From Sweltsa coloradensis (lineage: Eukaryota > Arthropoda > Insecta > Plecoptera > Chloroperlidae), in NCBI GenBank assembly GCA_024449915.1, contig JAMZAV010001996.1:86219-150218 (forward strand): 64,000 nucleotides of DNA, given 5' to 3'. The notes beneath the pieces are model-generated. The model was not told the origin of the DNA. It saw nothing but the letters and a program-made list of their open reading frames with translations, and did not search any database. Both the position numbers and the translations under genes were made by a program. Shown piece after piece: positions 44,131 to 57,000 of this stretch. How positions within the stretch are numbered: position 1 is the stretch's first letter; the number at the start of each line of letters is the position of its first letter.

Positions 44131-44572
44131 TGAGAATGACTCCCTCCACCCTCCCTTATATCGCATGAATATTGAACTGGATCCGAGGCGATGTCGACGT
44201 GAATTGCTTCGACACATATCCCAGCGGAATACTCCCAGTCTCTCTTCCTACTATAACCCCGCTCGTATTCCTCTCAAACGACAAACAAAGCAATTTCTAA
44301 CGTCTCAATCTGTCTCTGCTGACTGGGGGGGTTTACATATCCTCACTTACTTCAGATGCAGAATGCGCTCTTTCAGATAGTCAACATAGCGACAACGGTT
44401 ATTATCAAAGCCAGGGGATGAATAGAATACTTTGACGGGGGAAAACAGGAACAAATTTGAAGGAGATATTTTATGTAGAACGTTACAAAGACTTCACAAA
44501 ACAGACGTTTTCTTTCATTGAATAAAGTCGTTCTCAATAAAGACGATAAATAAATAAATAAATCAATTTTTT
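44131..44572. other. Unassigned sequence
   Basis: No gene recognised. A (TAAA)n run at 44548-44562 precedes the next SINE. Confidence 0.35.
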
Positions 44573-44960
44573 TGAGTCTACCTCTCAGTTATATAACTGA
44601 TTTTCAGTGGGGACAGTAATCAAAGGACCTGTAGCCAGACGCAATCGAAGGGATGCGAGAACTCTTAAAGCTCGATTTTTAAGACAGAAATAGAGCAGTC
44701 AGTGGTATGGACAGTGCGAACACCCGCGGATCCAACGCCAGAGTCCACAAGGCCGATTCCAGAACAATTCTGGATTTAGTATGTGCTTCTTGCTAAGGAC
44801 GGCTCAAAGTCAACGTTTCTAAAACTCCTAAAGACAAGCACACTTTGAGGACTTAATCCAAATCAGAAGATACAACTTCTGATATTAGCGGAATCGAACT
44901 GGACCTACTGCATTAGAAGCAATAGCACACGCTAACCACAATACCAACGAGCCACACAAT
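44573..44960 (-). repeat. SINE family 1, copy i (diverged)
   Basis: Same order as copies a and h (GAGTCTACC.CTCAGTTATA, ACCCGCGGATC.AACGCCAGA, CGATTCCAGAACAATTC, B-box region, CAACGAGCCACACAATGAGC) but with many small indels and a damaged B box (GCGGAATCGAACTGGACC on the plus strand). It is the oldest-looking near-full copy. Confidence 0.8.
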
Positions 44961-45034
44961 GAGCAAAGAGCCATATCGTCATTCTTTCATTCACGGTACC
45001 CACTACATCTGGTAAAATAATAACGATGTTTCGT

Positions 45035-45238
45035 GGGAAACCTCCCCAAGGTGCAGTGATAATGGATTAAGACAATTGTGAAGGGATGTCCGAGGGCTCA
45101 ATCCCGTGCATTCGCATTAACGACTGCCATGAGTAAATTTTGAAAACCTTCAGTCAGGATTGCTGGTCTCGACGGGATTAACCCGGGACCTCCCGATCAG
45201 AGTCGCGCGCTTTAGCCTCGACCAACATGTCGGTTAGT
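45035..45238 (-). repeat. SINE family 2, copy f
   Basis: On the minus strand: AACCGACATGTTGG, GCGCGACTCTGATCGGGAGG, GGTTAATCCCGTCGAGACCA, CCTGACTGAAGG, AATGCACGGGATTGAGCCC and CACCTTGGGGAGG. The B box is degraded (GGGTTAATCCC). Confidence 0.75.
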
Positions 45239-46320
45239 TCGGCAGAGATGGCTGTATGAACTCGCCCAACTGTATACATGTAAACTGTTTGTTGCGAATT
45301 TTACATTCATTCTGGACCACTCCAATCTACACTTAGGATATTAGAAACGTTATTGTTCAGGAAGAATATGCAACCATCGGACCACATTTGCATTATTTCA
45401 AAATGATGTCTTCTACATAAGGTTGGCAAAGTACGATGATCTGTCTCTTTTATGTGACATTTACTCCCAATTATTAAAATATATGTTACACTGTGAAAAT
45501 AAACTGAGATAGGCAACTTGCTAAAATTTAAAATCTTTATAGGATACAAATTCGTGGTACACAACGTTCCAGAATAAGCCTTCACATTGCGCCTTAAAGC
45601 CGGGTTGCCATATTTCGTCAATCAGACCTTCCAAGTATTAGAATAGCACCCTATTGCACTCGGACAGACTGTATGCCGGTCCTATTGTGCCGGCACAGCC
45701 AGTGCGCGGTATGGGAACCACCCCTTGAATCGCTTACTGATTGCACAACCGGATCGCCTTGACGCGGTAGTTTCTTATGAAGCTAAACGAGCTTCTACAT
45801 CTTCTTCGTTTCACTACATCTCGGATCAATCAGACTGCTACTTTCACTCAAATCCACTCGATACGAGACAAGCGGAGTGATACACTCGTAGACGCCGGTG
45901 ATTATTCTCTCCCTTTGATGTAGGCAACCCTCAACTCACGTCTGTACGAGGCTTTTAAACCCTCACATTTGATTTAGGACATCCTCTAGCATCTACTGAT
46001 GATATTCTTCTACTAGGCTTAGCATCCAGACAATGTCCGTAATGAGGGTTTTAAAAAGTACCTATAATCGTACTGAATCGGCTGCCATCTTGGAAAATGT
46101 TTCCATATAAGTTTTTGTTTTTAAAGATGGCGATCAACGTTCCAGTCCGATTGGAGGTGACTTCTTGCTTTTTTATGGTCTGTGCAAACATCAGCATCCC
46201 AGAATTGTTGTTGTATTCCCTACCTTGTTTCTAAAGGTCCAGCGTTACTTTGCCTTTGACCTTTGTCCTTAGCAGCTTCTTAAATTTGTATATTGATTTT
46301 GAATTTTGCAATCTGTTAGG
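45239..46320. other. Unassigned sequence
   Basis: No gene recognised. Slightly more GC-rich around 45640-45900. Confidence 0.35.
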
Positions 46321-46530
46321 TAAAAGGTAAAATTTCTCCCTCACCCTCCCCCTTCTCTCTCTCTCTCTCTCTCTTCTTCGTCTCAACGTCTCTCCGAGCC
46401 TAACCCGTCTCTCGCGTATAGACTTCCCCCCCCTCCCCCGTCTTCCCTGTAACTGTTTCAGTCCAAAGAGTTTACAATGCGCCCAACCTCTCTGCCTTCC
46501 CCTCCCCTCCCCTGCCCCGCCCCACCCCAT
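46321..46530. repeat. Polypyrimidine-rich tract
   Basis: Long CT-rich stretch with (TC)n at about 46352-46373 and CCCCTCCCC runs. The Arg/Glu-rich minus-strand frame across it is a composition effect. Confidence 0.75.
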
Positions 46531-49500
46531 ACTTCTTATCAGCCCCACACTTTGCACACACTCATGTCATTATCACCTTGTAAACCAGCACGCCAACACT
46601 CCAGGAAATAACGTTGTTACATTATATTACTACCTACACAGTATTATTACATCTTGTTCAGTATTCATCACACTTGCCCACTTTGTTAAATAAAACACCC
46701 TTCCTACCTGCAGAGGTGACCTACTTTCTGCACGGTCGCTGCACAGCCTTCTGAGATGATTACAACAACCCGAGGGAATAAGTCTAATGTAGAAGGCAGT
46801 GTCATATCTTGTCGAGATGAAACACGTTTAAACGTGTTCAATGGTGATGAGAAGAATGGTGGCAGCAGTGGTAATTTCTAGGTGAACGTGTTTGTTTCCT
46901 ATCTTTCAACATTCTATGTCTCAAGGGGTGTAACATGGAGTAGGGACGTGTCGAATAAGACACCATTCCAAGGTTGTCGATTGCTTTGTTAATGTGGATG
47001 AGCTCCGTTCATTTTGTTTGTAATATTTTTTGCCGAATCCCGTGGATTTAAATACATTATGGACCACTTTTTGGCCTTTTAATTTCTACGAATTTATTAT
47101 ACTTTAGAATGATGTTTCGGAAGGATTTGCGCGTCGTTCTTTCATACAACATTTCCATATTTCAAAGACAAATCTACTCAACAAAAACTATGGAAATAAC
47201 TACAAATACAGAGATATCTTAACATATTTAGGATGGTTAGGCCTACCAACAAAACTAGGCACTATTATGAAAATGTAGTATGGTAGAGCCATTTATATAT
47301 TTTTTTCTCAATAACCTAATAAAGTTGAAAGTTAGTGAGTCTCACATTTTGAACTGGTTGGTAGAAGATATTCCATGGTCATTATTTTTTAATTCCTATA
47401 AATTTTGCTACGTTCAAGTTTGTTGATGTTCTCGACAGCCTGTGGCTTGTAATTGTTTTGTAGTAGAGTTCTACTAAAGTAGCTTGTGTGTGGTTGTGTG
47501 TGGTTGTGCGTGGTTGTGCGTCTGTTAGGCACGCCTATCCCGCTCGTGCTAAGCATTACGTTGACAAATCACCAAAGGGCGTGGCTAAATTACCAAGATA
47601 TATTAGCAAACGTTCAGTAATAACAGTTATTACTTAATATCGGAGGATTTATCGCGAATCGTGGTGTGTTGCTTATAGTTATTCATTGGTCTCCGGGCTC
47701 CAATATGTTTGATGAATGTAGCCTACACTTGCGCTAATATAGTAGATCTCATTCGGAAACATCCTGCAATAATATCATATAAACATCGAAGATAGATTCA
47801 AATTTAATAAATTTATCTTTTCACAAGAAGATCACTCAAAGTTTGTATCTTACTTCAATAATAGAGAAACACTCTCTTAGGTGTAATAATTGATTGTTTG
47901 GAAATCAACCAACTAAACATTTCAAAATCCGACACAGCTGGGTATAGCATCCGGATGGTAATCGGGAGGCTTATGGGTTCTTTAACAGGAGATTTTTTTT
48001 AAATTTATTTATTTATTTCTAGATAATGTTATCTCAATGTCATTATAAACGTTCTATCCTGCATATAACAATTGCCTTGTTTGAGATTTACGACAATAGC
48101 TTAACATTATTCAATTTGCATCTTTTCTATAGTTTTGGTGGAGGTGCCGGGTCAGCTGAATACCTTCTTTGTGTGGGGCCTCTTCTTAAGGGGTATTTAA
48201 TAGCTAAACTCAAAAAATATATTTCAATTCAGGCTAACTAGTAATGAATTTAGCAATTAACAGAAAAATTATTGGGGCAAACCATGACCTCCCAAAATTG
48301 TCAAACATGACTTTTCGAGCTAGTCCCATCGGCAAAAATCTCCCATAAGAAATAACATGGGGACGATCTTTATGCCCCGTGACTTGAGGATTTTGATCCA
48401 AAAAAATATTGGCCATTATTGACGAACTCTTCAGCCTTTTCTGTAAATTCTCTATATTTTGTTTTGTAATTTGGGCAAGTAGTTCGGTCAAAATATGCTG
48501 ATTACCAAGATGGGGTGTGATTTTGGAATGCATATTTTTGTGTGTTTGAGGGTATATTTGGGCACAGTTTCAAGACACGATGTCATATAAAGGGGCATTT
48601 TAGATTGGTACTATGCTCTAGTATCTATGTGGACCAAAAAAGAAGCAGGTTAAAGCCGATTTAAGAAATTTCCCAAAACAACAATTTTGGCAAATTTCTG
48701 GATCAAAAAAATTAAAAAATTCGTGTCAAATCACAGTTACAAGATATAATTTTTTAAACGGTCATTTTAGTGTAGTATTGTGCTATAGAACACGTGGTAA
48801 AAAATATTTTTTTGGGTTTTTTAGCCCCTTTAAGTTGCAGTTTATTCTTATCATGTAGTTATCTCACGGCGTCTCAAAGCACATTTGAGAATTTATTATT
48901 GGAATACGGACACCTCTTTGCACTCCACTACCTTGGAAATTAATCAAATTGTGTTTAGGTAAGAAAATATAATTGACGTGAAAATTAAATAATTACAATG
49001 GCACAATTTGTTATTTAAAATTTTTGTAACATTAACATTTTTTTGTTTGCTTAATCAATGTTTTTAATTTTTTGTATTCCATTGTAAATCACTTTTATGT
49101 TACTGAAGAGGATCAACGTCAGTAAAATATATAATTCCATGCATCCACGAAGTTTTACACAGTTGCTCTTGCTTTATTTCTCTTCCATTCAGTTCGTGGT
49201 GAAATATTGACGCGTCCACGGTTGTCAAGCGAGGTCGTTGATCACAATATTTTCGTTTTGTCATGTTACCTGTCCTGTCCGTGAGTGACACATCTCTGAC
49301 GTTGGTACGAGTGGCTGAGAGCTCTCGATCCCACAGCCTTCCATCTCCACCTGATGACATTTGCATGGCGGTGATATCTGGTGCAAAGTGCTCTCAATTA
49401 ACGTTTGTTTGTACGGACGTCAGTGTTGATGGTGCAGCCGAGTGCTGTTGTCTGTCTGTTTGTTCAGGTGCAGCTGCCCTCATAAGCTTTAACGTGCACT

Positions 49501-49883
49501 CTTATGCACTGGTCGCCCCCAGCATTCAGGCATTGTCTGTCGTATTCTGAACCGTCCAACTCAGCTCAAGTGGAGCAATAAATACTCACAACACAATCAC
49601 TGTTTATATATTAGTGAACTCTCTACTTCATAATCACATAAATCACATGTGGGCAACAGATTGTAAGCATTGATTTTAAAGCTTTGGATTACATTGTATT
49701 TATTAAAAGTGATGTACATAATGGTAATGATATTATTTTCATGGACATTATTAATTATTAATTAATCTCATGAAAGAAAATACTTAAAATCCGATGAAGT
49801 TGGAACACCGTTACTCGAGACTTTAATTCAGGAGGTCGTCAGTTTGTTAACAGCCAATGTAATCCTGACTTACACTCTTCCAA

Positions 49884-49884
<1 letters not shown>
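46531..49884. other. Unassigned sequence with one core motif
   Basis: More than 3 kb without a recognised gene. A minus-strand core (TGGTGGAGGTGCCGGG) is at 48136-48151. A short TGTGTGGT repeat lies at 47485-47515. Frames at 48234-48533 and 49100-49550 show no known domain. Confidence 0.4.

Positions 49885-49919
<35 letters not shown>
49885..49919. repeat. (TTGA)n microsatellite
   Basis: Eight to nine perfect TTGA units. Confidence 0.9.
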
Positions 49920-49922
<3 letters not shown>

Positions 49923-50570
49923 GCCATAGGTGAATGGTGGTGTTGAGTCTTGGGGGCTATTTTCCAAGTGACAGCGACAACTATAGTGACAATAGTCACG
50001 CATCTAACTGCAGCTAGACAAGCTTTTAGCTGTGTATTGGTAACAATGATAACATGTTTCCTTTACGTAATAACAACTAATACATCAAAAAGTAAGTAAT
50101 TTGGTATGATGAAAATTCGAGGTCACAGTTCTTCGTGCTCTTCTCAATAAAGTTATCGTTGTCGTTGTCGTTCGACTGAGTTGTCACAATTATAAATACA
50201 CCCCTGTATTGACACCCTTTGACACATTCATTCTTAACTATCCGAATACTCTAAGTTACTGTAACTTAAAGAGGGCCACGCTGAATTCGTAAACTAGTTA
50301 GTATTTTTCAATCAAGACTCTTGATTGGTTAGTAATAGTTTAATGCCCAGACATGAAGCTACAACATCTGATTAACAAGTCATGGCTTTATTTTTATTAG
50401 CTTTATTATCTGTCTCACAAGACTTTCTTGCGACTGTTTCACGTCCTCGTATCGTTGCGGGAAGTACGCGTGCTGGTTCATCACCGCCGCCTGACGAAGC
50501 GCTGACAGATGGTTCTGCGGGTGCAGACACCGCCTCCTAGACATGTCTGTTATTACCGGTCCTAGCGGCC
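49920..50570. other. Unassigned sequence
   Basis: No gene or repeat recognised; CpG content rises from about 50440. Confidence 0.35.
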
Positions 50571-51372
50571 GTGAGCGGAAGTGCGCTCAATGACATAATA
50601 TAAGCTAAGCGCTAGACACACAGTATAGCCGTGGGGAGCATAAACAATTTGAACCTGTCTCTGAGTAGGGAAAAACCCACCGCCGTCTAAATGTATCGTA
50701 CCCTTAAATTTAACAGCCTTTGTGTTAACAAGCGGTGTAAAATCAAAACCGCAAGATGGCGATTTCTCGTTATTATTGAAGAAAACAGTCTTTCTTCCTC
50801 AAATCTCTCAGTTACTCCGATTTCCGAACAAAGCAATTCAAGTTGGTGGACTATCATACTATTGTCTATCTGCATTAGGTTTTTTAGTAATCAAAACTAG
50901 TTATTTGTGCGGAATATGTGTCTGAACAAGGTCGTGCAGGTCTAGGGTTGCCTAGGAGAGGCCTAGGGCTTGTCAAACGTGTAATGTTAGCATTAATTGA
51001 ATGTAGTTCTATAGCCTAATGGAACTTTAGGCCTACACTGTTGTATTATAATAATTTTCTTTATCTGGGCCTAGGCCGGGACGGTTTCTGGTTTGTTTTA
51101 TGAAAGTAATGACAATTTTTCTCGTTTCACACATAGAAGCAAAATTTAAAATGTCCGCCATTTGTTTACGTATTTGTTTATCCCGCGACGTTCAAATAAT
51201 CCACTGCATCTTAGTTCATTCAGCTAGATGAAGTATCTATGTTGCAGTGAAGTGATTTTTCCCTACTAGAGAGGCTTCAAATTGTTACGCTAGCGCTCGG
51301 TTGGAAGGATAGGAGACTGAGCGTCTAGCGCTTTGCTACGCAAAGCTTATGTACGTCATTGGTGCGGCTCAC
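50571..51372. mobile_element. 802-bp element with ~110-bp terminal inverted repeats
   Basis: The left arm (GTGAGCGGAAGTGCGCTCAA, TATAAGCT, AAGCGCTAGAC, ACAATTTGAA, AGTAGGGAAAAA) is mirrored at the right end as the complement of GTGAGCCGCACCAATGACGT, CATAAGCT, AAAGCGCTAGAC, ACAATTTGAAG, AGTAGGGAAAAA. The interior (50690-51160) has no recognised domain, although it holds two short frames and AAGATGGCGATTT. Long TIRs and no transposase indicate a nonautonomous DNA transposon. No clear target duplication was seen. Confidence 0.7.
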
Positions 51373-51533
51373 TGGTCGGACATCGAGTCTGCGGTGATGT
51401 CACTTCCGACACGGCACGGTCCACTGGATCATCTAGTAACGATCTTCGTGGGCGTTCTTGTGAGACGCGCGCTCCACTCATAACAAGAGTCTTCTGATTG
51501 TCTTTGAACATCAACATTTTTGTTGTTGTAAAC

Positions 51534-52322
51534 TAGGAAAACGCTTAAGTCCCGCCGCGTTGTTGGATGAGCGTAATTGGTGCATTGAGCTGCCATGTGT
51601 TATGCGGATTTTCTGTTGTTTTGTGGAAAAATCATTACTAAGTTGAATTTTTTTTTAATTAAATCAAATTAAATAAAAAATTAACTAAACTTTTTAATTT
51701 TTTTAATTTATCGTAATTTTTAAAAAAGAAAAAAATCGTGAAATTGCGATTTTTATAAGAAATAATTTTTCCCGAATGCGATCAAAATTTAACACGAATA
51801 TATTAATTCGTAAAATTAATGTTCTGTGAAAAAATCATTAAAATTTGGATAAAGCATGTAGGTGTTATAAGTCGAAGAATTTGTTAAAAAAAAAAAAAAC
51901 CCCGTAAAATTTTGATTTTCATGAGAAATAATTTTCGATTGAGCTCAAATTTTACACGAATATCTTAATTCATGAAATTAAGGTTCTGTGAAAAATCATT
52001 AAAGTCGAATAAAGCATGTAGGTATTATAAGTGGGAAAAAAAATTTTTAGAAATCAAAAAAAATCGAAAAAATTGCGTTTTTCATGAGAAATAATTTTTC
52101 GATGCGTTCAAAAACGTGGCATTTTCTAAGTTCAGAGATTTCGAAGGCCTCCAGAAAATTCCATCGCAATTGGATTATCGGTTTTAGCCAGAATCGTGTT
52201 TAAAAAACACCCAAAACACAAAAAAAAGAAAAAAAAAGAAAAAAAACATTCCGGATTTTTTTTCTCCAGTGTAGTGAAATGGAATTTTTTGCTTCGCTCG
52301 CTACGCTCGCTACGCTCATCCA
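51534..52322 (+). mobile_element. Family B element, copy 3 (left arm of the composite)
   Basis: Same architecture as the copies at 25907 and 31430, slightly more diverged: three ~165-bp units, GGCATTTTCTAAGTTCAGAG, CATTCCGGATTTTTT and CGCTACGCTCGCTACGCTCA. Confidence 0.85.
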
Positions 52323-52325
52323 AAA

Positions 52326-52421
<96 letters not shown>
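52323..52421. repeat. (TAA)n microsatellite
   Basis: About 31 perfect units at the junction of the composite's two arms. The poly-Tyr run on the minus strand is an artefact of this tract. Confidence 0.95.
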
Positions 52422-53191
52422 TGGATGAGCGAAGCGAAGACTTCAATTTCACTGACCCCCCAAAAAATTTAGCTCGGGTGTTTTTTTTTTTGTTTTTTTT
52501 TTTTTTTTTTTGTTTGTTTTTTTTTCTGTTTGTTAACTCTCTCCCAAGGCAAACGGCAAAACCCGATTTTGATGAAAATTTGACAGGACCTTCGAAATCT
52601 CTGAACTTAGAGGTGTATTGTTTTTGGGTACAATCCAAGAAATATTTTTCATGAATATCGTTCTTTACAATAATTTTTTGATTTTGAATGCGATATATTC
52701 GTGATATTTGGGCCAATTCTGACCAAACAGGTGGGGCTACAACGTGCATATTTCACATGGACATTAAGATCATGATGATGTAGTACCTTTTGAAAGAAAA
52801 GTTGAAAAGTTTAAATAGAATCTATAGAAATAATGGTTTTAATATTAGTTTTTCAATTTTTAGTGCGATATTTCGTCACATTTGGGCCGATTCTGACCAA
52901 AACGGGTGGGGGTAGAAAGTTTATATTATACATGGACATGGGTTATGGTGATGTAGTATCTTGTGAAATAAAACGTTGCAAAGTTAGCCAGAATCCATAG
53001 AATAAAGGTTTTAATAGAAGTTTTTTACGGTAAATAATACCAATTGGGCAGGTAACAAAAGAAACTTGACAACAATCACCTACAATGCGTAGGCAGCAAA
53101 ACAAAGCACTTGCAAAAGTAAAGATATCCCACGCAAACTAAAAACTTTAAAAAGCTCATCCACAACGCGGCGGGACTTAAGCGTTTTCCTA
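52421..53191 (-). mobile_element. Right arm of the composite element
   Basis: After TTGGATGAGCGAAGCGAAGA it has CACTGACCCCC, T-rich sequence, CCAAGGCAAACGGCAAA, CCTTCGAAATCTCTGAACTT, then two ~180-bp tandem units (from about 52674 and 52856) sharing GCGATAT.TCGT.A.ATTTGGGCC, ATTCTGACCAAA and ACATGGACAT. Its interior differs from family B copies but shares the opening with 38228-38430. Confidence 0.7.
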
Positions 53192-54079
53192 GTAATAATA
53201 ATAACCCCAACATTGTTGGGGTTACAAGCTAGTCAAGTTCGAGATAAGTTGCTGGTTAAATTTCTATTGCCGCTGAAATACAAGCATTCCATCTCAAATT
53301 TTGACATCATCTTTATCTACAGTGACGTACTACAAGTGACATTGAAGGGAAGTATTAGTTTTATTTTTTATACCATTATTTTGTAGTTTTTATCGTTGTC
53401 TAGACCTAGGCGTAAATAACATTGAAACAGTTGAATTTTTTTATATTTTGACAGTTAGTGGTAGGCATATATTCATTTAGAGGCATTATTTGTAACTTCA
53501 GCAAGGTATATATCTAAAATAGTATAATATTTAGCATTTTACGTAAGCACCGTTAATTATTTTGCAGGGAAACGAGAAGATTGAAGTCTTCTAAATTGTC
53601 AAATAAAAAGTTTTTATCAAACGAAAAGGCAAGGGGGGTTTTGAGAAGCAAAAGACCTCATCACCCCCCTAAAATTTGATGAATCTTTGGGGAAAAGGGT
53701 TTTTTTTAATTTTTTTTAAGTGCATTGACTTTATAAAACCAATAAAAAATAATGGGTGATTTTGACAGATAGTAGAATAATTATCTAGAAAAAGGAAAAA
53801 ATGGGGCTAACGGGACGAGGATGTTTCTGTAATGGAATCATTACAACCCCCAAAAGCGGGAAAAAATAAAAAAACAGCGAATAAAAAATGGACAGAAGTT
53901 TGGGAACATTGTGTGATGCGTAGCAAATAAGGGAAAAACGTTATTAGAGACTTTTTTAATATTTTATCAACAAAAAGCTCCATAGGGGGGTTTGTTCGGA
54001 ATATCCATTTTTAGAAGTAAGTGAACGGGGAAAAGGGAATTTGTGACCAAAGAAGAAAATAGTTAAAAAATAAAAATTT

Positions 54080-57000
54080 TTTTTTTACCAGTAAACATTT
54101 TAAATAAAATTAAAAACGCAAAGTGAAAAAACAAAAACTACAAGACACAAGAGGAAAACGGCAATAAATCAGCAGAGGACAGCGAAGAAAAAAAGACCAC
54201 TTCATCCAGAGCTACAGAACACCAAAAATCCCGGGGTATTCCCAAAACCTGCAAGAACTTTAAAATTTCTACCAGACAAAACCAAAAACTTCCCAGACCA
54301 ACCAGAACTCCAGACCTTTCAGAACGTCCAGCCCAACCAGAACATCCAGATTTCCCAAAAACGTCCGGGCCCTACCAGAACATCCAGACCTACCAAAAAC
54401 GTCTGGGCCCCAAACCCAAAAACCACTAGAAATCCCAAAACCAAAACCAAGAAGAAAGATCCCCAAAAACAACTGGGACGATAAAAACACAAGAGGTAGA
54501 TAGCATAAGAAAAAATAGAAAAATACCCCCTGACAGGATCAATCTAAAAAACCCTCCTAGTTTTAGCATTTACAAAAAGCCATGTCAGATTTTTGCGCCA
54601 TAAAACCCAAACAGAAAAACCAAATACATACCAAAAACCCCAAGCTTTCAAAGGAAATGAAAAACAGCGGTAACATAATAAACCCAAAATATTTTATCAG
54701 ATACAACAAGACAAAACTATCATTGCAGACGTTCATGGGGAAAAATTTTTATTGTGCCGCTGTAGCAGTGGTTGATATTTTGGGCTTAAAGGTAAAATCT
54801 CCCAAATCTTCAAAGACAAAAACGGGAAAAGAAAAGTACGAAAGGGAAAAAAGCGATTTGGGTTGGGGGGAATCGTTGAGCTTAGGAGAGATATCGGTGA
54901 CTGGAAAAATACCGAAGGGGAAACCCCGTTTAAAAAAATGTGATAAGATACTGCCAAAATATATTTGAAAGTTTAAAGGGTTTTCATGCAAAGAGGAAAA
55001 ACATTTAAACAAATTTCATTTAAACGAATTTTGGATACATTTAAACAAAAAGTAAGTGCTCTAGCTAAGAGTTTAAAAAAGATAAAAAAAATGTAGTTTT
55101 AAGAAAAGAAAAAAAACCGAAGTTTAAAGAAAAGGAAAAACAGTTTCCAACAACTATCTAGTACCGAAAAAAAATTTTAATAAAAATGGAAAAAAAAAAT
55201 AAGACAGAGATAGAAGATTTTTGGAAAGGAATTTTGGGAAACCCCCCCCCCGGTAGAACAAACCAGGATCCCACAATGGATTAAAGGAATAGCTGGGGAT
55301 GAGCGATTTTAATGAGATGAGATTCGAAGGGTATAACTATTGAGAATTAAAAGCGACTATCAGGGACACATAGCGGGAAAAGCAAAAGGAATGTTTAAAT
55401 ATTAAAAATTTTTTGGGAAAAAAAAAAATTCAATACTACTCACAATCAAATTAAAAAGTCTCAACGAGTTTAAAAATGGAGTGAAAGAAATACCCGAATT
55501 TTTAAAAGGGAAAGAAAACCTTTCTCAAACCAAAGGACAAGGGACAGAAGAACCCTTTTTAAAATGGGCCAATTACGGTCTCCCAAAACTTTTATATAAA
55601 AAATAGGGATTTCATGCATAAAAAAATTTAAAGTATATAATCATTGCAAAGGGAAACCCCAATATCAGGGGCCGGGGAAAACAAAAGGGATGCTGTAAAA
55701 ACCTCACAGGGAGTAAAGAAACAATTTTATTATTGACTCACTGTAATGAATCAGGACCCCAATAAAAAAAGGGAAATTATTCACGAAAAATACATTGACT
55801 ACAAAAAAACCCTTTTGATTTCAACCCCACACACAGGGCTTATTCAGATTTTTACAAAATATAAAAATCAACCCAAAAAATTGTAAAATTTTTTTGAAGA
55901 CAGTAAGGGGAGACAGGAGAACAACACAAAAACTAAATATGAAAAACCAGCAGATAAAAACAGACCAATAAAAATTTAAAAACGTGGCATTTTCAAGGTG
56001 ACTCATTAAGTGCATTATGGTTTTGTTGTCATTTAAAACCCCCGTCACATATTTTCTTAACGAATCGACATACGGAAAATTTTAAAATTTAAGGGGCAAT
56101 AATGTTTGGTTTTGTCACACAATTCCCCCCTATTTTACCCTGATGACCTAAAGTTGTAGGGATCAAATTTTTGCTCAACTAAAAAAAGTCTAGTCAAACA
56201 ACATTAGAATTTTAGTCAAAAATATTTTGCAGGAGTTTTGGGGTAGACAAATGTAAGACGCTAAAATTGAAAAAAGGGTAAGGGTTACAAAGCAGAAGAG
56301 TTCCAGCTAGATGAGGGAAAAAGGATTTGGGAAAAAGGACGATAAAAGTGTATACAAATATTTAGGATTCGCCCCAAGCTGCCCGAATTGAACATAAAGT
56401 TTTGAAAAGCAAAAAATTTATAGATAATTTCAAGAAACGACTTTAAAATCTATCCTCAAGACGCAACTAAAACGGTAAAAAACAAGATCACAGCAATAAA
56501 TAATATGCGTACCAGTACTGACATATTTATTGGGAAATCATTAAAAAGGGGCGAGACAGAAATCCACGCGTTGGAAAAATTAAATCGTACTAAACTTACC
56601 AAACACAGGGAAAACATCATTCCCAAACCCGGGAATAGAGGAATTTACCTTCCCCCAAAGAAAAAGGAGGACGGGGCCTAATTGATCTGAACAAAATTAT
56701 ATTATAAACAAAAAAGGGGAAATTTTAAGAAAAAACTTTTTTTTAAAGGGGCCAAAACCCAAACCACACTTCAAGGGCTGTAGGCTAGCTGACAAATCAT
56801 TAAAATCCCCCTCAATCTAGCAAAACGAAAATGTTCCCAATTTACAAGGGAAACTAAAAAATGACGCTTCAAAAGGGGTTACGTCTCTCAGAAAAGGGGG
56901 CCCTACAAAAAGGAGACATTATGGGAAATACAAAAAAGGTCACGTAAAATATTTAAAACCCTCAAAAAGGTGGTTAAACAACGGGAAAATATTTGGAGAA

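Larger units (their letters stand above)
51534..53191. mobile_element. Composite family B element with inverted termini
   Basis: It opens with TAGGAAAACGCTTAAGTCCC at 51534 and closes with its complement (GGGACTTAAGCGTTTTCCTA, ending 53191); the ~38-bp termini differ by about one base. The left arm is family B copy 3. A (TAA)n tract of ~97 bp separates it from the right arm. The right arm opens TTGGATGAGCGAAGCGAAGA, the complement of the left arm's closing motif. So two arms face each other, each with an A/B-type outer end and a GATGAGCG-type inner end. Confidence 0.75.

Noticed and set aside
43952..44380. 142-codon plus-strand frame
   Set aside because: It spans a tandem repeat whose units repeat the same peptide, and the remainder matches no known domain.
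45640..46000. Possible exon in a GC-richer stretch
   Set aside because: No sustained frame with recognisable protein similarity and no plausible splice-site arrangement.
46231..46557. Arg/Glu/Gly-rich minus-strand frame
   Set aside because: Explained by the polypyrimidine tract on the plus strand.
52132..52749. 205-codon minus-strand frame with a long Tyr run
   Set aside because: It is a translation of family B repeat sequence and the (TAA)n tract; no protein domain.
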